A stretch of 64,000 nucleotides of DNA from Patescibacteria group bacterium (GCA_022710685.1 JAKLGM010000001.1:1-64000), one strand, 5' to 3'; shown: positions 1 through 9,374, numbered from the stretch's first letter. Translations and numbers: made by a program. Notes: generated from the letters alone by a model not told the origin.

Positions 1-43
1 GACCTTCAAGCAGCCCCACTTCCTCTAAACAACCTATAAAAAT

Positions 44-1561
44 ATGATGCAATATGCCCTGTATATTGTAGTTTTGGCTGTTGGCTTCACTGTCGGCTAC
101 TTCGCCTACAAGAAGCGGACGGCCATCAAAATCGGTGGCGCCGAAAGTAAAGCAGAAAAAATCCTGAATGATGCCCGCGCCAAATACAAAAAAACTGAAT
201 TAGAAGCCCAGGAACGAGCAATTAAGATCATGGAAGAAGCTAAGCGCGAAGAAGGTGAACGCCGCAAAGAAATCAACTCTCTGCAACAACGCCTAGAACA
301 GCGCGAAACTGCTTTCTCCCAAAAATTGCTCGACCTGCAAGACAAGCAACAGAAATTATACGACAAGGTAAACGAGGTGCAGGAGATAAAAGAGAAAATC
401 AAAGAAATCAAAGAGGAGCAACTGAGCAAATTGGAAAAAATCGCCCAACTAAATAAAGAGGAAGCGAAAGATGTCTTGCTCAAGAACGTCGAAGACCAAT
501 ATAAAGACGACCTCATTGCTCGTATTAACAAACTTCAGGATGAAAATGATGACTCCTTTGATGAAAAGGCTAAAAAGATCATTGCTAACGCCATGCAGCG
601 TTTAGTTTCCACTTACACCCCGGAACTCTCTACCACCACAGTTGATCTGCCCAGCGACGAAATGAAGGGCCGCATTATCGGCCGCGAAGGTCGCAACATC
701 AAATCCATTGAACAAATGACTGGCGTTGAAATCATTGTTGACGACACCCCAAACGCCATCACTATTTCCGGCTTTTCCTTGATCCGCCGCCACATCGCGA
801 AGAAAGCCTTAGATTATTTGATCAAAGATGGACGCATTCATCCGACCAAAATTGAAGAAGCGGTAGAAAATGCCAAGAAAGAAATCGCCGTTGACATCAA
901 GAAGGCCGGCGAAGAAGCCATTTATGATGTCGGCGTAGCCGGTTTTGACCCGAAGTTGGTCCAAATCTTAGGTCGCCTCAAATACCGCACTAGCTATGGC
1001 CAGAATGCCCTGAGACACTCAATTGAAGTGGCTCATCTCTCTGCCATGCTAGCTGAAGAATTAAACGCTGACGTCACCATCGCCAAGAAAGGTGGCTTGC
1101 TCCATGATATCGGCAAAGCTGTAGACCATGAGATTCAGGGTAACCATAATGAAATCGGCCGCGACATCGCCAAAAAATTTAACCTTCCGGCCGAGATAAT
1201 CGCTCCGATTGAAACCCACCACGACGACCATCCTTCCACCTTGATCGCCGTTATCGTCAAAGTGGCTGACGCTATTTCCTCGGCCCGACCTGGAGCCCGA
1301 AGCGATACGCGCGAGAACTACCTGCAACGCTTGGAAGAATTAGAGAAAATTGCCAACTCCTTTGAAGGCGTAGACAAGAGCTATGCCATCCAGGCTGGCC
1401 GCGAAGTCCGCATCTTTGTCCAATCTGAATTAATCGATGATCTTAAATCCCATAATTTAGCTAGAGAAATCGCTAATAAGATCGAAGCCGAGTTAAAATA
1501 CCCGGGTGAAATCAAAGTTAATGTCATTAGAGAAACTCGCGTCATTGAATACGCGCGCTAA
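44..1561 (+). CDS. rny: Ribonuclease Y, membrane-anchored endoribonuclease
   Basis: Endoribonuclease that starts mRNA decay at the inner face of the membrane. The 505-residue protein has the full family order: one N-terminal membrane helix (about residues 5-22), a long charged coiled coil (about 35-170), a KH RNA-binding domain around residue 210 with the motif GRIIGREGRN, and an HD phosphohydrolase domain with LLHDIGK near residue 353. Length matches the family (about 510-520). ATG at 47 is an equally good start. hup follows after 12 bases, so the two are probably co-transcribed. With RNase J at 16979-18826 and PNPase at 53060-55336 this gives a Gram-positive-style RNA decay set. Confidence 0.96.
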   Translation: MMQYALYIVVLAVGFTVGYFAYKKRTAIKIGGAESKAEKILNDARAKYKKTELEAQERAIKIMEEAKREEGERRKEINSLQQRLEQRETAFSQKLLDLQDKQQKLYDKVNEVQEIKEKIKEIKEEQLSKLEKIAQLNKEEAKDVLLKNVEDQYKDDLIARINKLQDENDDSFDEKAKKIIANAMQRLVSTYTPELSTTTVDLPSDEMKGRIIGREGRNIKSIEQMTGVEIIVDDTPNAITISGFSLIRRHIAKKALDYLIKDGRIHPTKIEEAVENAKKEIAVDIKKAGEEAIYDVGVAGFDPKLVQILGRLKYRTSYGQNALRHSIEVAHLSAMLAEELNADVTIAKKGGLLHDIGKAVDHEIQGNHNEIGRDIAKKFNLPAEIIAPIETHHDDHPSTLIAVIVKVADAISSARPGARSDTRENYLQRLEELEKIANSFEGVDKSYAIQAGREVRIFVQSELIDDLKSHNLAREIANKIEAELKYPGEIKVNVIRETRVIEYAR

Positions 1562-1573
1562 AAATCTAAAACT

Positions 1574-1879
1574 ATGAATAGAGCCAAACTAATTGAGACC
1601 CTGACTGACAAAGTCAATCAACAAACAAACAAAGACGACCAAAAGATTAACAAAAAACAAGTTGATATCATTTTAGATACGTTGACTCAAGTTATCACAG
1701 CGGAGCTGAAACACGACCGGGAGGTAACGCTTACCGGCTTCGGCACTTTTAGCTCCATGACCCGTTATGCCCGGGGTGGCGTTAACCCCAGAAAGCCAGA
1801 CGAACGTATTACCATTCCGGCCGTCAAAGTCGCTAAATTCCGCACTGGCAAGAACCTCAAAGAAGCTCTAAAATCATAG
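1574..1879 (+). CDS. hup: HU/IHF-family nucleoid DNA-binding protein
   Basis: Small basic histone-like protein that bends and compacts DNA as a dimer. The 101 residues contain the family core GFGTF, the beta-arm segment around NPRKPDE, and the C-terminal FRTGKNLKEAL. Length is slightly above the usual 90 because of a short polar insertion near residues 16-25. It follows rny closely and precedes three tRNA genes in the same direction, the first starting 5 bases after the stop. No separate promoter is evident for the tRNAs, so they may be read from this operon. HU versus IHF cannot be decided by eye. Confidence 0.93.
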   Translation: MNRAKLIETLTDKVNQQTNKDDQKINKKQVDIILDTLTQVITAELKHDREVTLTGFGTFSSMTRYARGGVNPRKPDERITIPAVKVAKFRTGKNLKEALKS

Positions 1880-1884
1880 TTCTG

Positions 1885-1958
1885 GCACCCGTAGCTCAAC
1901 TGGATAGAGCGCCTGGCTTCGGACCAGGAGGTTGTGGGTTCAAGCCCTGCCGGGTGCA
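1885..1958 (+). tRNA. tRNA-Arg(TCG)
   Basis: Full cloverleaf: acceptor GCACCCG pairs with CGGGTGC, D arm GCTC/GAGC, anticodon stem CCTGG/CCAGG around loop CTTCGGA (anticodon TCG), T arm with TTCAAGC loop. A complete CCA is not encoded. It starts 5 bases after the hup stop. Confidence 0.95.
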
Positions 1959-2012
1959 CCGATACGACAATATATTTACAGACTTGAAATTTTTTATTAT
2001 TATGTATAAAAT

Positions 2013-2086
2013 GGCTGGGTAGCTCAGTTGGTTAGAGCGCGGCACTCATAACGCCGAGGTCGAGAGTTCAAGCCTCTCCCCAGCCA
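2013..2086 (+). tRNA. tRNA-Met(CAT), elongator (or tRNA-Ile2)
   Basis: Cloverleaf with acceptor GGCTGGG/CCCAGCC, loop CTCATAA giving anticodon CAT, and T arm GAGAG/CTCTC. The initiator at 50282-50354 is clearly different, so this is elongator Met or the lysidine-modified Ile2. The overall look favours Met. The closing pair of the anticodon stem is an A-C mismatch. No CCA encoded. Confidence 0.88.
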
Positions 2087-2104
2087 CGAGACATTTTATA
2101 ATTG

Positions 2105-2177
2105 GCGCTGTTAGCTCAGCTGGTAGAGCAGCTCCCTCTTAAGGAGAAGGTCGAAGGTTCGAATCCTTCACGGCGCA
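2105..2177 (+). tRNA. tRNA-Lys(CTT)
   Basis: Acceptor GCGCTGT pairs with ACGGCGC. The anticodon loop CTCTTAA gives CTT. The anticodon stem has four pairs (CTCC/GGAG) and a G-A at its base. T arm GAAGG/CCTTC. No CCA encoded. Last of the three-tRNA group, followed directly by a terminator. Confidence 0.92.
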
Positions 2178-2180
2178 CAT

Positions 2181-2210
2181 AAAAAACAAGCTAGAAATAG
2201 CTTGTTTTTT
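2181..2210 (+). terminator. Intrinsic terminator after the tRNA group
   Basis: Perfect 12-bp hairpin AAAAAACAAGCT / AGCTTGTTTTTT with a 6-base loop and a T run; it ends the rny-hup-tRNA unit. Confidence 0.9.
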
Positions 2211-2294
2211 GTTATCATTGACATTTTCTAATAAATATAGCAAGATAACAGCAATTAACAGTTCTTTTTTCCAACCCCAAAATCCCACCCCATT

Positions 2295-2774
2295 ATGATA
2301 ATCAAAGAAGCTATCACCCAGTTTACGCCAGAAAAACTTCTGGCTCTTATCAACCGGCTCCAAGCCGAAGGAAAAATCTACACCGCCGGTATCGACAATG
2401 AACGCTATGAATCCTCCCAGGCATTAGTCATTGAAATGTTTTGGGAAATTATAATCCGGAAATTTCTGGTTCAACTAAGCCAGAATGAATCTGATTATTG
2501 CAAAATGGAGCCCCTGTTCAAGGGGGAAAATATTAAAGGACTGTCAGAATGGGCAGCCTCCAATAATATCAAAACCAAAGATTTTCTGGCCGCCCTAAGA
2601 GGTGCTTATCAGCTAGGCGAGTCAATCAAACGAGAAGCTGAAAGAATCAATGACGAATTAAACCGGACAGAAGAATCAGATCGCCTCTTCTATTTTGTCC
2701 GCCACCATTCCGGCCATGGAGTTTTTGGGAAAATGAATCGCTTCATTTCCAATTGCCACGAAGATTTGGAATAA
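2295..2774 (+). CDS. Hypothetical protein, soluble, mostly helical
   Basis: Not recognised. The 159-residue product has no signal peptide or membrane segment. It looks helical and charged, with a C-terminal His-rich patch (RHHSGHGVFGK, about residues 135-145). ATG at 2295 is the first start and has no Shine-Dalgarno sequence. It is a single-gene unit between the tRNA terminator and a bidirectional terminator. Normal codon pattern for its neighbours and a clean stop just before the terminator support a real gene; function unknown. Confidence 0.7.
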   Translation: MIIKEAITQFTPEKLLALINRLQAEGKIYTAGIDNERYESSQALVIEMFWEIIIRKFLVQLSQNESDYCKMEPLFKGENIKGLSEWAASNNIKTKDFLAALRGAYQLGESIKREAERINDELNRTEESDRLFYFVRHHSGHGVFGKMNRFISNCHEDLE

Positions 2775-2775
2775 C

Positions 2776-2805
2776 AAAAAGCCGTGAATCAAATCACGGC
2801 TTTTT
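2776..2805. terminator. Bidirectional intrinsic terminator
   Basis: AAAAAGCCGTGA / TCACGGCTTTTT hairpin with A run and T run on opposite sides. It lies between the convergent ends of the orphan at 2295 and mscL and can serve both. Confidence 0.88.
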
Positions 2806-2824
2806 CATTTTACTCAATTGGAAA

Positions 2825-3208
2825 CTATTTTTTCTCTTCTTCCTTCTTCTCTAATAGACTCTGCTTAATAACCCGCTTGAATATGAGATAGAGAAAAGTA
2901 ATGATGATGAGCAAGGTGACAAGCGAAATGAAGGGGGCGCCAAAATTGAATCGTACTCCCTTGATTGTCCAAGTCCAATTGCTAATTTCATTATTAGGTA
3001 TCAACAGATTAAAAAGAGGGATAAAGACTCCCTTGACCATATTATCCACAAAATCCTTGGCAGATTGAGCAACAATCACACCAATAGCCACGCCAATGAC
3101 TGAATATTCTTTCAAAAAAGACAGTAGGCGACCAAAAAACCCGCCCACTTCTCTATTGATGTGATACAACGGCTTGATATCTTTAATCTTTTCAATCTTG
3201 TTGGCCAT
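2825..3208 (-). CDS. mscL: Large-conductance mechanosensitive channel MscL
   Basis: Stretch-activated membrane pore that releases solutes under hypo-osmotic shock. The 127-residue length fits MscL. First membrane helix about residues 37-60 (VIGVAIGVIVAQSAKDFVDNM), a periplasmic loop, a second helix about 90-113, and a charged Lys/Glu C-terminal helix, as in the family. The usual N-terminal amphipathic helix precedes TM1. Glycine spacing in TM1 is somewhat divergent. Translated downstream of recA with an 8-base gap. Confidence 0.82.
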   Translation of the reverse strand: MANKIEKIKDIKPLYHINREVGGFFGRLLSFLKEYSVIGVAIGVIVAQSAKDFVDNMVKGVFIPLFNLLIPNNEISNWTWTIKGVRFNFGAPFISLVTLLIIITFLYLIFKRVIKQSLLEKKEEEKK

Positions 3209-3216
3209 ATAAGTGA

Positions 3217-4287
3217 TTATTCTTCTGTCGTGGTCTCAGCCTCGCCCTTAACCGGCTCGCCGGCGTCTACTAAAGCCAAGACTTTTTCTCTAATTTCCTT
3301 GATCAGAGGCTTATTTTCCTTCAAAAATTGCTTAGCATTCTCACGCCCTGTGCCTAATTTGACATTGCCGTAAGTATAAGTGGCGCCTGATTTTTTGATA
3401 ATGCCCCTCTCTGAAGCGATATCCAAAACATCACCGGCCACCGAGATGCCTTCATTATACATAATATCAAATTCGCAAGTCTTAAATGGGGCCGCTACCT
3501 TATTTTTTACAATCTTAGCCTTGACCCTATTGCCTAATATCTTTTCGCCTTGCTTAATCTGAGCGGTCCTTCTGACCTCAACCCGGACTGAACAATAGAA
3601 TTTTAGAGCATTGCCGCCGGTTGTAGTTTCTGGGCTACCGAAGAAGACGCCAATCTTATTTCTAATTTGATTAATAAAGATAACGATAGTTTTAGTTTTG
3701 GAAACGATGCCGGTCAATTTTCTCAAAGCTTGGCTCATTAACCGGGCCTGTAAACCCATATGCTGGTCGCCCATGTCGCCTTCAATTTCTTTTTGCGGTA
3801 CCAAAGCGGCCACACTATCAACGACCACCACATCAACCGCATTGGAGCGAACTAAGGTTTCCACAATCTCTAGGGCTTGCTCGCCGGTATCTGGCTGGGA
3901 GATAAGCATGTCTTTAATATTGACGCCAATTTTGGCTGCATAATCTGGATCTAGGGCATGCTCTGCATCCACAAAAGCCGCGATGCCTCCTAATTTCTGC
4001 ACCTCAGCTACAATGTGCTGGGCCAAGGTAGTTTTACCGGAAGATTCCGGACCAAAAATTTCGATGATGCGGCCACGCGGTACGCCACCGATGCCGAAAG
4101 CTATATCAAGCGACAAACAACCGGTAGAAACAGCGTCAATATTAGTTTTGCGCACATCGCCAAATTTCATAATGGCGCCTTCGCCGAACTTATCCTTAAT
4201 CTGAGTCATGGCGGTCATAGCCGCTTCTAATTTTTTGCTGTCCTCCCTGTTCTCGGATGAAATTTTCACTTTTTTTTCTTTAGTCAT
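3217..4287 (-). CDS. recA: Recombinase RecA
   Basis: ATP-dependent strand-exchange protein for homologous recombination and SOS signalling. 356 residues, standard length. Walker A GPESSGKT near residue 80, the segment [11 protein letters not shown], the [10 protein letters not shown] Walker B region, and the L2 segment around [15 protein letters not shown] are intact. The start at 4287 ([11 protein letters not shown]) gives the usual short N-terminal extension. An extended -10 lies about 75 bases upstream. No LexA box of a known type was recognised in the leader. Confidence 0.98.
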   Translation of the reverse strand: MTKEKKVKISSENREDSKKLEAAMTAMTQIKDKFGEGAIMKFGDVRKTNIDAVSTGCLSLDIAFGIGGVPRGRIIEIFGPESSGKTTLAQHIVAEVQKLGGIAAFVDAEHALDPDYAAKIGVNIKDMLISQPDTGEQALEIVETLVRSNAVDVVVVDSVAALVPQKEIEGDMGDQHMGLQARLMSQALRKLTGIVSKTKTIVIFINQIRNKIGVFFGSPETTTGGNALKFYCSVRVEVRRTAQIKQGEKILGNRVKAKIVKNKVAAPFKTCEFDIMYNEGISVAGDVLDIASERGIIKKSGATYTYGNVKLGTGRENAKQFLKENKPLIKEIREKVLALVDAGEPVKGEAETTTEE

Positions 4288-4360
4288 ATTTTTTAATTAA
4301 AAACGCCGGGGCTGAAACAGGAAAAGCCTTGGTCGTTTTTAGTTTATAAGCAGTAGTTTA

Positions 4361-4369
4361 ATTATAGCA
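4361..4369 (-). promoter_or_regulatory. Extended -10 promoter for recA
   Basis: Minus strand reads TGCTATAAT, an extended -10 (TGnTATAAT). No good -35 hexamer lies 17 bases upstream, consistent with an extended -10 type. The leader to the recA ATG would be about 70 bases. Confidence 0.55.
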
Positions 4370-4419
4370 CATCTCTCATCAAATTTCCCTCTAGCACTAA
4401 TCAAGAATTTCTCAGTAAA

Positions 4420-7400
4420 TTACGGGCAATTTCCATCAACCAGCAGTGATTCCGGGGTATTGTTACAACAAGAAGGATTAGTTTGGTCGGCGGTACAGTT
4501 CGGCCCGGAAGAGGGCTTAAAGCAGTTTTGGTAAATATCTTTGACGCCGGAGCCGACCTGAGAAACATAATCTATAGCTTCAGCAAAGAGAGAATGATTT
4601 ATCTGGGCTCGAGTAATATCAGGCTGACCATCAAGCGGGGAGTAGTCTAAATTTTCGTTGGTAGTCCAATAGCCGGTAGGGGCATTAGCGCCATTCCAGA
4701 GATTGAGCAGATGATGGGTGACGGTAGTCTCTCCGGCTCCGACTTCGATAGTACCACTCTTGAGGGTGCTATTCATCATTAACTTATCAAAGGTAATCAC
4801 TACTGGGTCAGCTAGGCTAACGCCCGGAGTATTAACATCGGGGACGATAGAAGTAATCGCTGGTGGGGTAGCATCGATTTGACTATTAATATAGAAAGAC
4901 CAGCGATAACTATCTTTGTAGCTGGCATTCTGGGCGTTCTCATCGTAGTAGGAAACTGGGCCATCGGCGTTGTCATCGCGATTACCGTCTAGAGCATTAA
5001 AGGATGCATCCATAACGCCGACCATCGGGCTTAGCTTAGAGAGAGGGTAGTTCTGTCCATCAGAGTTTTGGCAAGCGCTGATTGCCCCAGTTGGTGCATT
5101 CTGGATGCAGCGCACAGAAACAGAAGCTATTTTTCCAACAATGGCACTACGCCAAACCATATTACTAGCCGTATTAATTTGTCGCACGACAGCAGAATTT
5201 CCGCTAAGTCCGGGCGATGATGAGTGCCAAGAAGTATCACTATTTTTGCCCACGCAGGTGCCAGTGGCGCAGAAACCGCCAAATAAACCATTAAATCCAG
5301 ACGAACCGCCAGTCCTTAACTTAGCACCAGCCGAAGAACAATCCGTCCAAACTCCGTTTCTGTTAGGGTTACAATTCTGGCCGCTATCAGTCAAATATTG
5401 ATCCAAGGTATTCTGTTCGGCATCGGACGGGATGTGCCAGCCATTAGGACAAATACCCTGGACTTCGCCGACAGGAGCTGGGCTCCAATGAGCACTGTTT
5501 GTAGCTCCATTCAAATATTGAACAGCCTCTGCCCATTGGTAAAGACCACCATAGGTTGTACAATCAGCCGTGCTATTATTATAGCAATGCTTCTCTATCA
5601 CGCTGTTATCAGTTTGAGTAACAGATGGGCTAATCTTAGTTCCAATATTCAAATTCTCCTTGAACCAACATTGAGTCCCAATCTGTACTGTATTATAATT
5701 CTGACCACCATAAGATACGGAGTCGCCGCAAGCAAAATTGCTTAGCGGAGAAAAACACGTGCCATACGGCGCCTTGGTAGCGCAATCGTCATCATCAGCG
5801 CAGGGAGCTAAATCAGCTGTTCTGATCTTAACCCTCAAGTTGCTGTCGGAGGGCAGGCAATATATCTTTTCGCCGCAACCGTTCATGCCGCATTCATTCT
5901 TGGTGCGGAACTCAACGGTCTTGAAGCCGTTAGAAATTTCAAACTTGCCATCAACATAATCGCCAACACAGGCATTGCTTTCGCAGACATAGGACAAGCA
6001 ATCGCTCGGCTGGGTGCAGGACTGGCCGCTGGCTTTGGCGGTAGCGCTGGCATTGACCACCTGGATAGTATCTTTGACATAACCAGCTTCGCCGGAAACA
6101 GTAATGGGGTTAACCGGTTCATCGAAGTTAACTTGGATAGTGCTATTCATCGGCTTGTCTTTCTTGTCAGCAATAACGGCGGTCTGACTGGCATCAGCGC
6201 CGCCAGACATCGGATTAATGGAGAAGGTGTTATAATTATTAGTTTCTAATGTGATGCTGTTACCGGCAAAACCACCGACCTTGGCCTGGACAGTTACCGT
6301 ATTGCCGCTAGCATCCACTTCCACGTCTTGCCGGCTAGACAAAGCGATGGCAATGGCAGTGGCTTGGTTGTCAGGATTAGGTAGAGACTGAATATTGTAA
6401 CCGCTGGAAACGTTAGGGGTGAAGGTGTAATTATCAACTCCAATCTTGAGGGTATCGGCGGCATTTGCCGGACTAACCTCTATCTGCCAAGCATTACCGA
6501 TGGCCTTAGCGCCATCGCCGCCGACAGTCAAAGTTAAATAGCCAGGGAAGGTAATGCTGGAGCCATTGAAATCAGCCACGCCCAAAGAATTGCCATCACG
6601 ATAAAGCTGACCTTTGTCGCCGACAATCACCGTCACTGAGAAGATTGCCGCTTCATCTATACTATAATTGGAGGCTAAAGTAGCGCTGGCATCATTCCAG
6701 CTGCCACCAGCTGGGTATTTAGCCACATCATCCACTTCGGCCGGGAAAAAGGTATGAGGAATGCCCAAGACGCTGATTGAGCCCTCGGCCGCAGCCAAAG
6801 AAGAATTCACAGCGATCTGGTCCGGAGCGTCATCCGGTTCCGGAAAGACTCCACCGGCGACTACTTGGGGCGGGGTCAAATCTAATTTGTTACTGACTTC
6901 GAATTGCCAGCGGAAGTAATCGGTAGCACAAGTAGAAAACATGCCGGAGCCATCAGCTTTTTGGACGTCATTAGAGAAATAAGCACTGTACCAAATGTTG
7001 CCGGAAGGAGAGCCCAAATAGGAAAGCGGGGCAATGACTAAAGTCTTGAGATCGCCTGCCGGATAACTGACAATAGCTGGGGTAGAGCTGGCGGTATTTT
7101 GATCAGTACCCTCAAAAATCTTGATATTATTAGTATTCAATAAATTACAATTAGAAGTGTTGTCGCAAGTACAAGGATTGTTGCTGGCGTCAACACAGAC
7201 GCTATCCAACTTCAAATCCTCCTTGAAATTTATCATGATGGCGACATTGCGCGGAACATCTTTTTGTTCGGGTGTCGGATAGACGCTTTGGACAGTACAA
7301 AGACCGATGGCGCCGCTGCCTAAGCCAGCGCCGCTCTTGCTGCCACCGAACAAACCGCCCTGGTTGCCAGTAGCGCTGATGAGACGATTCAAGATGAAAG

Positions 7401-7731
7401 CGACGATGCCCCAAGAAGCTAAAATGATGAGAAGGCCGATAATGGCATTTTTCAAAATATTCTTAGCGGCAGCCACCTTCTCTTCATTGCCACCGGAAGT
7501 CATCCATTTGAAGCCGGCGAAGATAACCAAAGATACAGCGATAACGCCCAAAGTCAACATGAAAATATTTATCACGCGAGCCGCAATCTTTATCGGACTA
7601 TCGCTTGAGAGAGCGATAGTGTTGCTGATCTCATTGGTGCCGACATCCAAAGCCGAAGCGCCTTGGGCTAGGAAGAGACCTAAAACCAAAAAAGAAAAAA
7701 AGGCTAAAAGATATCGAGTTTTTTTAGGCAT
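4420..7731 (-). CDS. Giant exported protein: VirB2/TrbC-like N-terminus, Ig-like repeats, FISUMP domain
   Basis: 1103 residues. Signal peptide about 1-27 ending ASA. Two membrane helices (about 53-75 and 92-115) separated by a short loop with SGGNEEKVAAAKN resemble the TrbC/VirB2 pilin-like module. Then come repeated Ig-like (Big_5-type) beta segments, such as the one opening with YPTPEQKDVPRN, and Cys-rich linkers around residues 570-590 and 640-660. About residues 668-873 match the Fibrobacter succinogenes major paralogous domain: YNTVQIGTQCWFKENL, CYNNSTADCTTYGGLYQW, GICPNGWHIPSDAEQNTLDQYL and a closing VSVRCIQN. Another Ig-like domain follows, then a Cys-rich tail. Inferred surface or pilus-associated adhesin. 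The order of parts is unusual. Single-gene unit with its own extended -10. Confidence 0.85.
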   Translation of the reverse strand: MPKKTRYLLAFFSFLVLGLFLAQGASALDVGTNEISNTIALSSDSPIKIAARVINIFMLTLGVIAVSLVIFAGFKWMTSGGNEEKVAAAKNILKNAIIGLLIILASWGIVAFILNRLISATGNQGGLFGGSKSGAGLGSGAIGLCTVQSVYPTPEQKDVPRNVAIMINFKEDLKLDSVCVDASNNPCTCDNTSNCNLLNTNNIKIFEGTDQNTASSTPAIVSYPAGDLKTLVIAPLSYLGSPSGNIWYSAYFSNDVQKADGSGMFSTCATDYFRWQFEVSNKLDLTPPQVVAGGVFPEPDDAPDQIAVNSSLAAAEGSISVLGIPHTFFPAEVDDVAKYPAGGSWNDASATLASNYSIDEAAIFSVTVIVGDKGQLYRDGNSLGVADFNGSSITFPGYLTLTVGGDGAKAIGNAWQIEVSPANAADTLKIGVDNYTFTPNVSSGYNIQSLPNPDNQATAIAIALSSRQDVEVDASGNTVTVQAKVGGFAGNSITLETNNYNTFSINPMSGGADASQTAVIADKKDKPMNSTIQVNFDEPVNPITVSGEAGYVKDTIQVVNASATAKASGQSCTQPSDCLSYVCESNACVGDYVDGKFEISNGFKTVEFRTKNECGMNGCGEKIYCLPSDSNLRVKIRTADLAPCADDDDCATKAPYGTCFSPLSNFACGDSVSYGGQNYNTVQIGTQCWFKENLNIGTKISPSVTQTDNSVIEKHCYNNSTADCTTYGGLYQWAEAVQYLNGATNSAHWSPAPVGEVQGICPNGWHIPSDAEQNTLDQYLTDSGQNCNPNRNGVWTDCSSAGAKLRTGGSSGFNGLFGGFCATGTCVGKNSDTSWHSSSPGLSGNSAVVRQINTASNMVWRSAIVGKIASVSVRCIQNAPTGAISACQNSDGQNYPLSKLSPMVGVMDASFNALDGNRDDNADGPVSYYDENAQNASYKDSYRWSFYINSQIDATPPAITSIVPDVNTPGVSLADPVVITFDKLMMNSTLKSGTIEVGAGETTVTHHLLNLWNGANAPTGYWTTNENLDYSPLDGQPDITRAQINHSLFAEAIDYVSQVGSGVKDIYQNCFKPSSGPNCTADQTNPSCCNNTPESLLVDGNCP

Positions 7732-7766
7732 ATGATTAAAATTATTTGGGCTTAAATGTCCCTAAA

Positions 7767-7775
7767 ATTATAACA
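7767..7775 (-). promoter_or_regulatory. Extended -10 promoter for the giant surface protein
   Basis: Minus strand TGTTATAAT about 36 bases upstream of the ATG at 7731; no convincing -35 seen. Confidence 0.5.
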
Positions 7776-7790
7776 TAAAAAGGCAAAATA

Positions 7791-7814
7791 AAAAAGCGCC
7801 CCAAAGGGCGCTTT
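7791..7814 (-). terminator. Intrinsic terminator after the gene at 7821-8102
   Basis: GAAAGCGCCC / GGGCGCTTTTTT hairpin with a T run in the minus direction; closes the rnc-pilT-EndoQ side of the operon. Confidence 0.85.
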
Positions 7815-7820
7815 CGTAGT

Positions 7821-8102
7821 CTAATTAGGCTGATAAGAACTCTCTGCCGAGCTGTAAATTTCCTGAAATTTGTCCGTTATCCGCCGGACTTCATCACTAT
7901 ACTTCCAATAGTCCCAAAAATTACCCTGGCCGCTGTCCAGATAAAACTGAATTTCAGCATATTTTTCCGTTCCCCTCTCAATCCAAGACCCGATATAAGG
8001 GATTTTGGTAGGATCGTTCCGATCCGGATTATTATCAGTAAACCAATAAAAGCAAAACCAGATTAAGCCGACAAACAAAATAATGTTGATAATCGAGCGC
8101 AT
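7821..8102 (-). CDS. Small single-pass membrane protein, unknown
   Basis: 93 residues. One N-terminal membrane helix (about residues 5-22, IINIILFVGLIWFCFYWF) then a polar soluble part rich in Tyr, Trp, Asp and Glu. Not recognised. It is the last gene before a terminator, 12 bases after the EndoQ gene, so it is probably co-transcribed with it. No catalytic motif visible. Confidence 0.68.
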   Translation of the reverse strand: MRSIINIILFVGLIWFCFYWFTDNNPDRNDPTKIPYIGSWIERGTEKYAEIQFYLDSGQGNFWDYWKYSDEVRRITDKFQEIYSSAESSYQPN

Positions 8103-8114
8103 ATTTTTATATTA

Positions 8115-9374
8115 TTAATTAAATAATTTTTGCGGCGACAGACCTTTTTCTTCGGGCCGAAATATATTAATAGTACCATACTCCCCATCAAAACCCGGAT
8201 TAATTAACAATTTACCCTGACGCACCCGTTCTACCCCCAGAGCCACCAAAGGGGCGCTAATATCTTTAATAGCAGCTATTTCAACATTTAACAGTATATC
8301 CAGTTCACTGCCTAGGGCTTTAATTAAACGGTCGTATTCACGCTTGACCTTCTGGCTGGCTCGGCTTTTGACATTAAAGGCTTCGGCAATGATTTTATCC
8401 AGACCGACCAGCTTTCTATACCCTGGAGCTTGGGCTGGGACAAAACCCAAAGGACGATCAGCCAGTTCGGCGACACGATAGGCTACTCCCAAAACCAAAG
8501 GTTTTTTGCAAACCGGGCAGAGACCTTTTAACTTTTTACTCTCCTCGGGCGCGCAACTGAAATTGCACTGCCTATGGCCGTCAAAATGATACATGCCTTC
8601 TTCAGGGTAAAACTCAATCGTATATTTTATCTTCCCCGCAGCCTTGTCTTTGATAGCCGAATAAATCTCGTCATAGGTTAATTTGCCCAGCTCTAAGACC
8701 GTGGCCTCCCGGCCAATATTTCCCAGGCTGTGAGCATCAGAATTAGACAAACAACTAAGGCCATCAAGCGCTGACAACCGCCAATTCATTTCCGGATCAC
8801 TGGACAATCCGGTTTCATAAGCATAGATATTTTTAGTCTGTTCCTGAAAGCAATCAGCCAGCGAATTAAAGCCTGATTTAGAGCCAAAAACCGCAAACCA
8901 GGGCGTCCAGATGTGAGCCGGATAAATCAGCCAACGCGGATCAATGGCTAGGCATTCGGCCACCAATTTCGGAGCACTCAAACCCAATATCGGCCGCCCA
9001 TCTGATTTTAAATTATATCTTTGCCCCCAGCGCTTATTTAATTCTTCTACCGCCGCGATACTAGGAGCGTGTAGTACTAAATGGATACGCCGGCAACGGC
9101 CGCCGTCTTTGTAGATAAGGGCAACTTCAGTAGAAAGGATAAAAACCACATCACTATTTTCATCGCCTCGCAACCGATACAGGCCTGATCCAGGAGCAGT
9201 CTCTACTAATTCTTTTTTTATATGCAAAAACCACTGGGGATGGGTAAAATCACCAGTGGCGACGATATTAATTCCTTTTTTCCGAGCAGCTGCCGCAATA
9301 TTAGGCAGAGTCAGGTCTTTGGAACAGGCCCGGGAATAACGGGAATGGATGTGGGCGTCCAAAATTTGGCGCAT
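8115..9374 (-). CDS. Endonuclease Q (PHP-domain deaminated-base repair nuclease)
   Basis: EndoQ nicks DNA 5' to uracil, hypoxanthine and similar damaged bases. The 419-residue length fits. The PHP metal site is visible: DAHIHSRYS at the N-terminus, GDFTHP, STEVALIY, HLVLHAP, PAHIWTP and SNSDAHS (about residue 215). A C-terminal four-Cys zinc module (CNFSC near residue 268, CPVC near 287) is characteristic of EndoQ and absent from ordinary PHP phosphatases. EndoQ is best known from Thermococcales and scattered bacteria. The gene is 3 bases from pilT and precedes a small membrane protein. Assignment is from motif layout by eye. Confidence 0.82.
   Translation of the reverse strand: MRQILDAHIHSRYSRACSKDLTLPNIAAAARKKGINIVATGDFTHPQWFLHIKKELVETAPGSGLYRLRGDENSDVVFILSTEVALIYKDGGRCRRIHLVLHAPSIAAVEELNKRWGQRYNLKSDGRPILGLSAPKLVAECLAIDPRWLIYPAHIWTPWFAVFGSKSGFNSLADCFQEQTKNIYAYETGLSSDPEMNWRLSALDGLSCLSNSDAHSLGNIGREATVLELGKLTYDEIYSAIKDKAAGKIKYTIEFYPEEGMYHFDGHRQCNFSCAPEESKKLKGLCPVCKKPLVLGVAYRVAELADRPLGFVPAQAPGYRKLVGLDKIIAEAFNVKSRASQKVKREYDRLIKALGSELDILLNVEIAAIKDISAPLVALGVERVRQGKLLINPGFDGEYGTINIFRPEEKGLSPQKLFN

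Noticed and set aside
1765-1959. Minus-strand open frame over hup and tRNA-Arg
   Set aside because: Antisense shadow of the tRNA and the hup 3' end.
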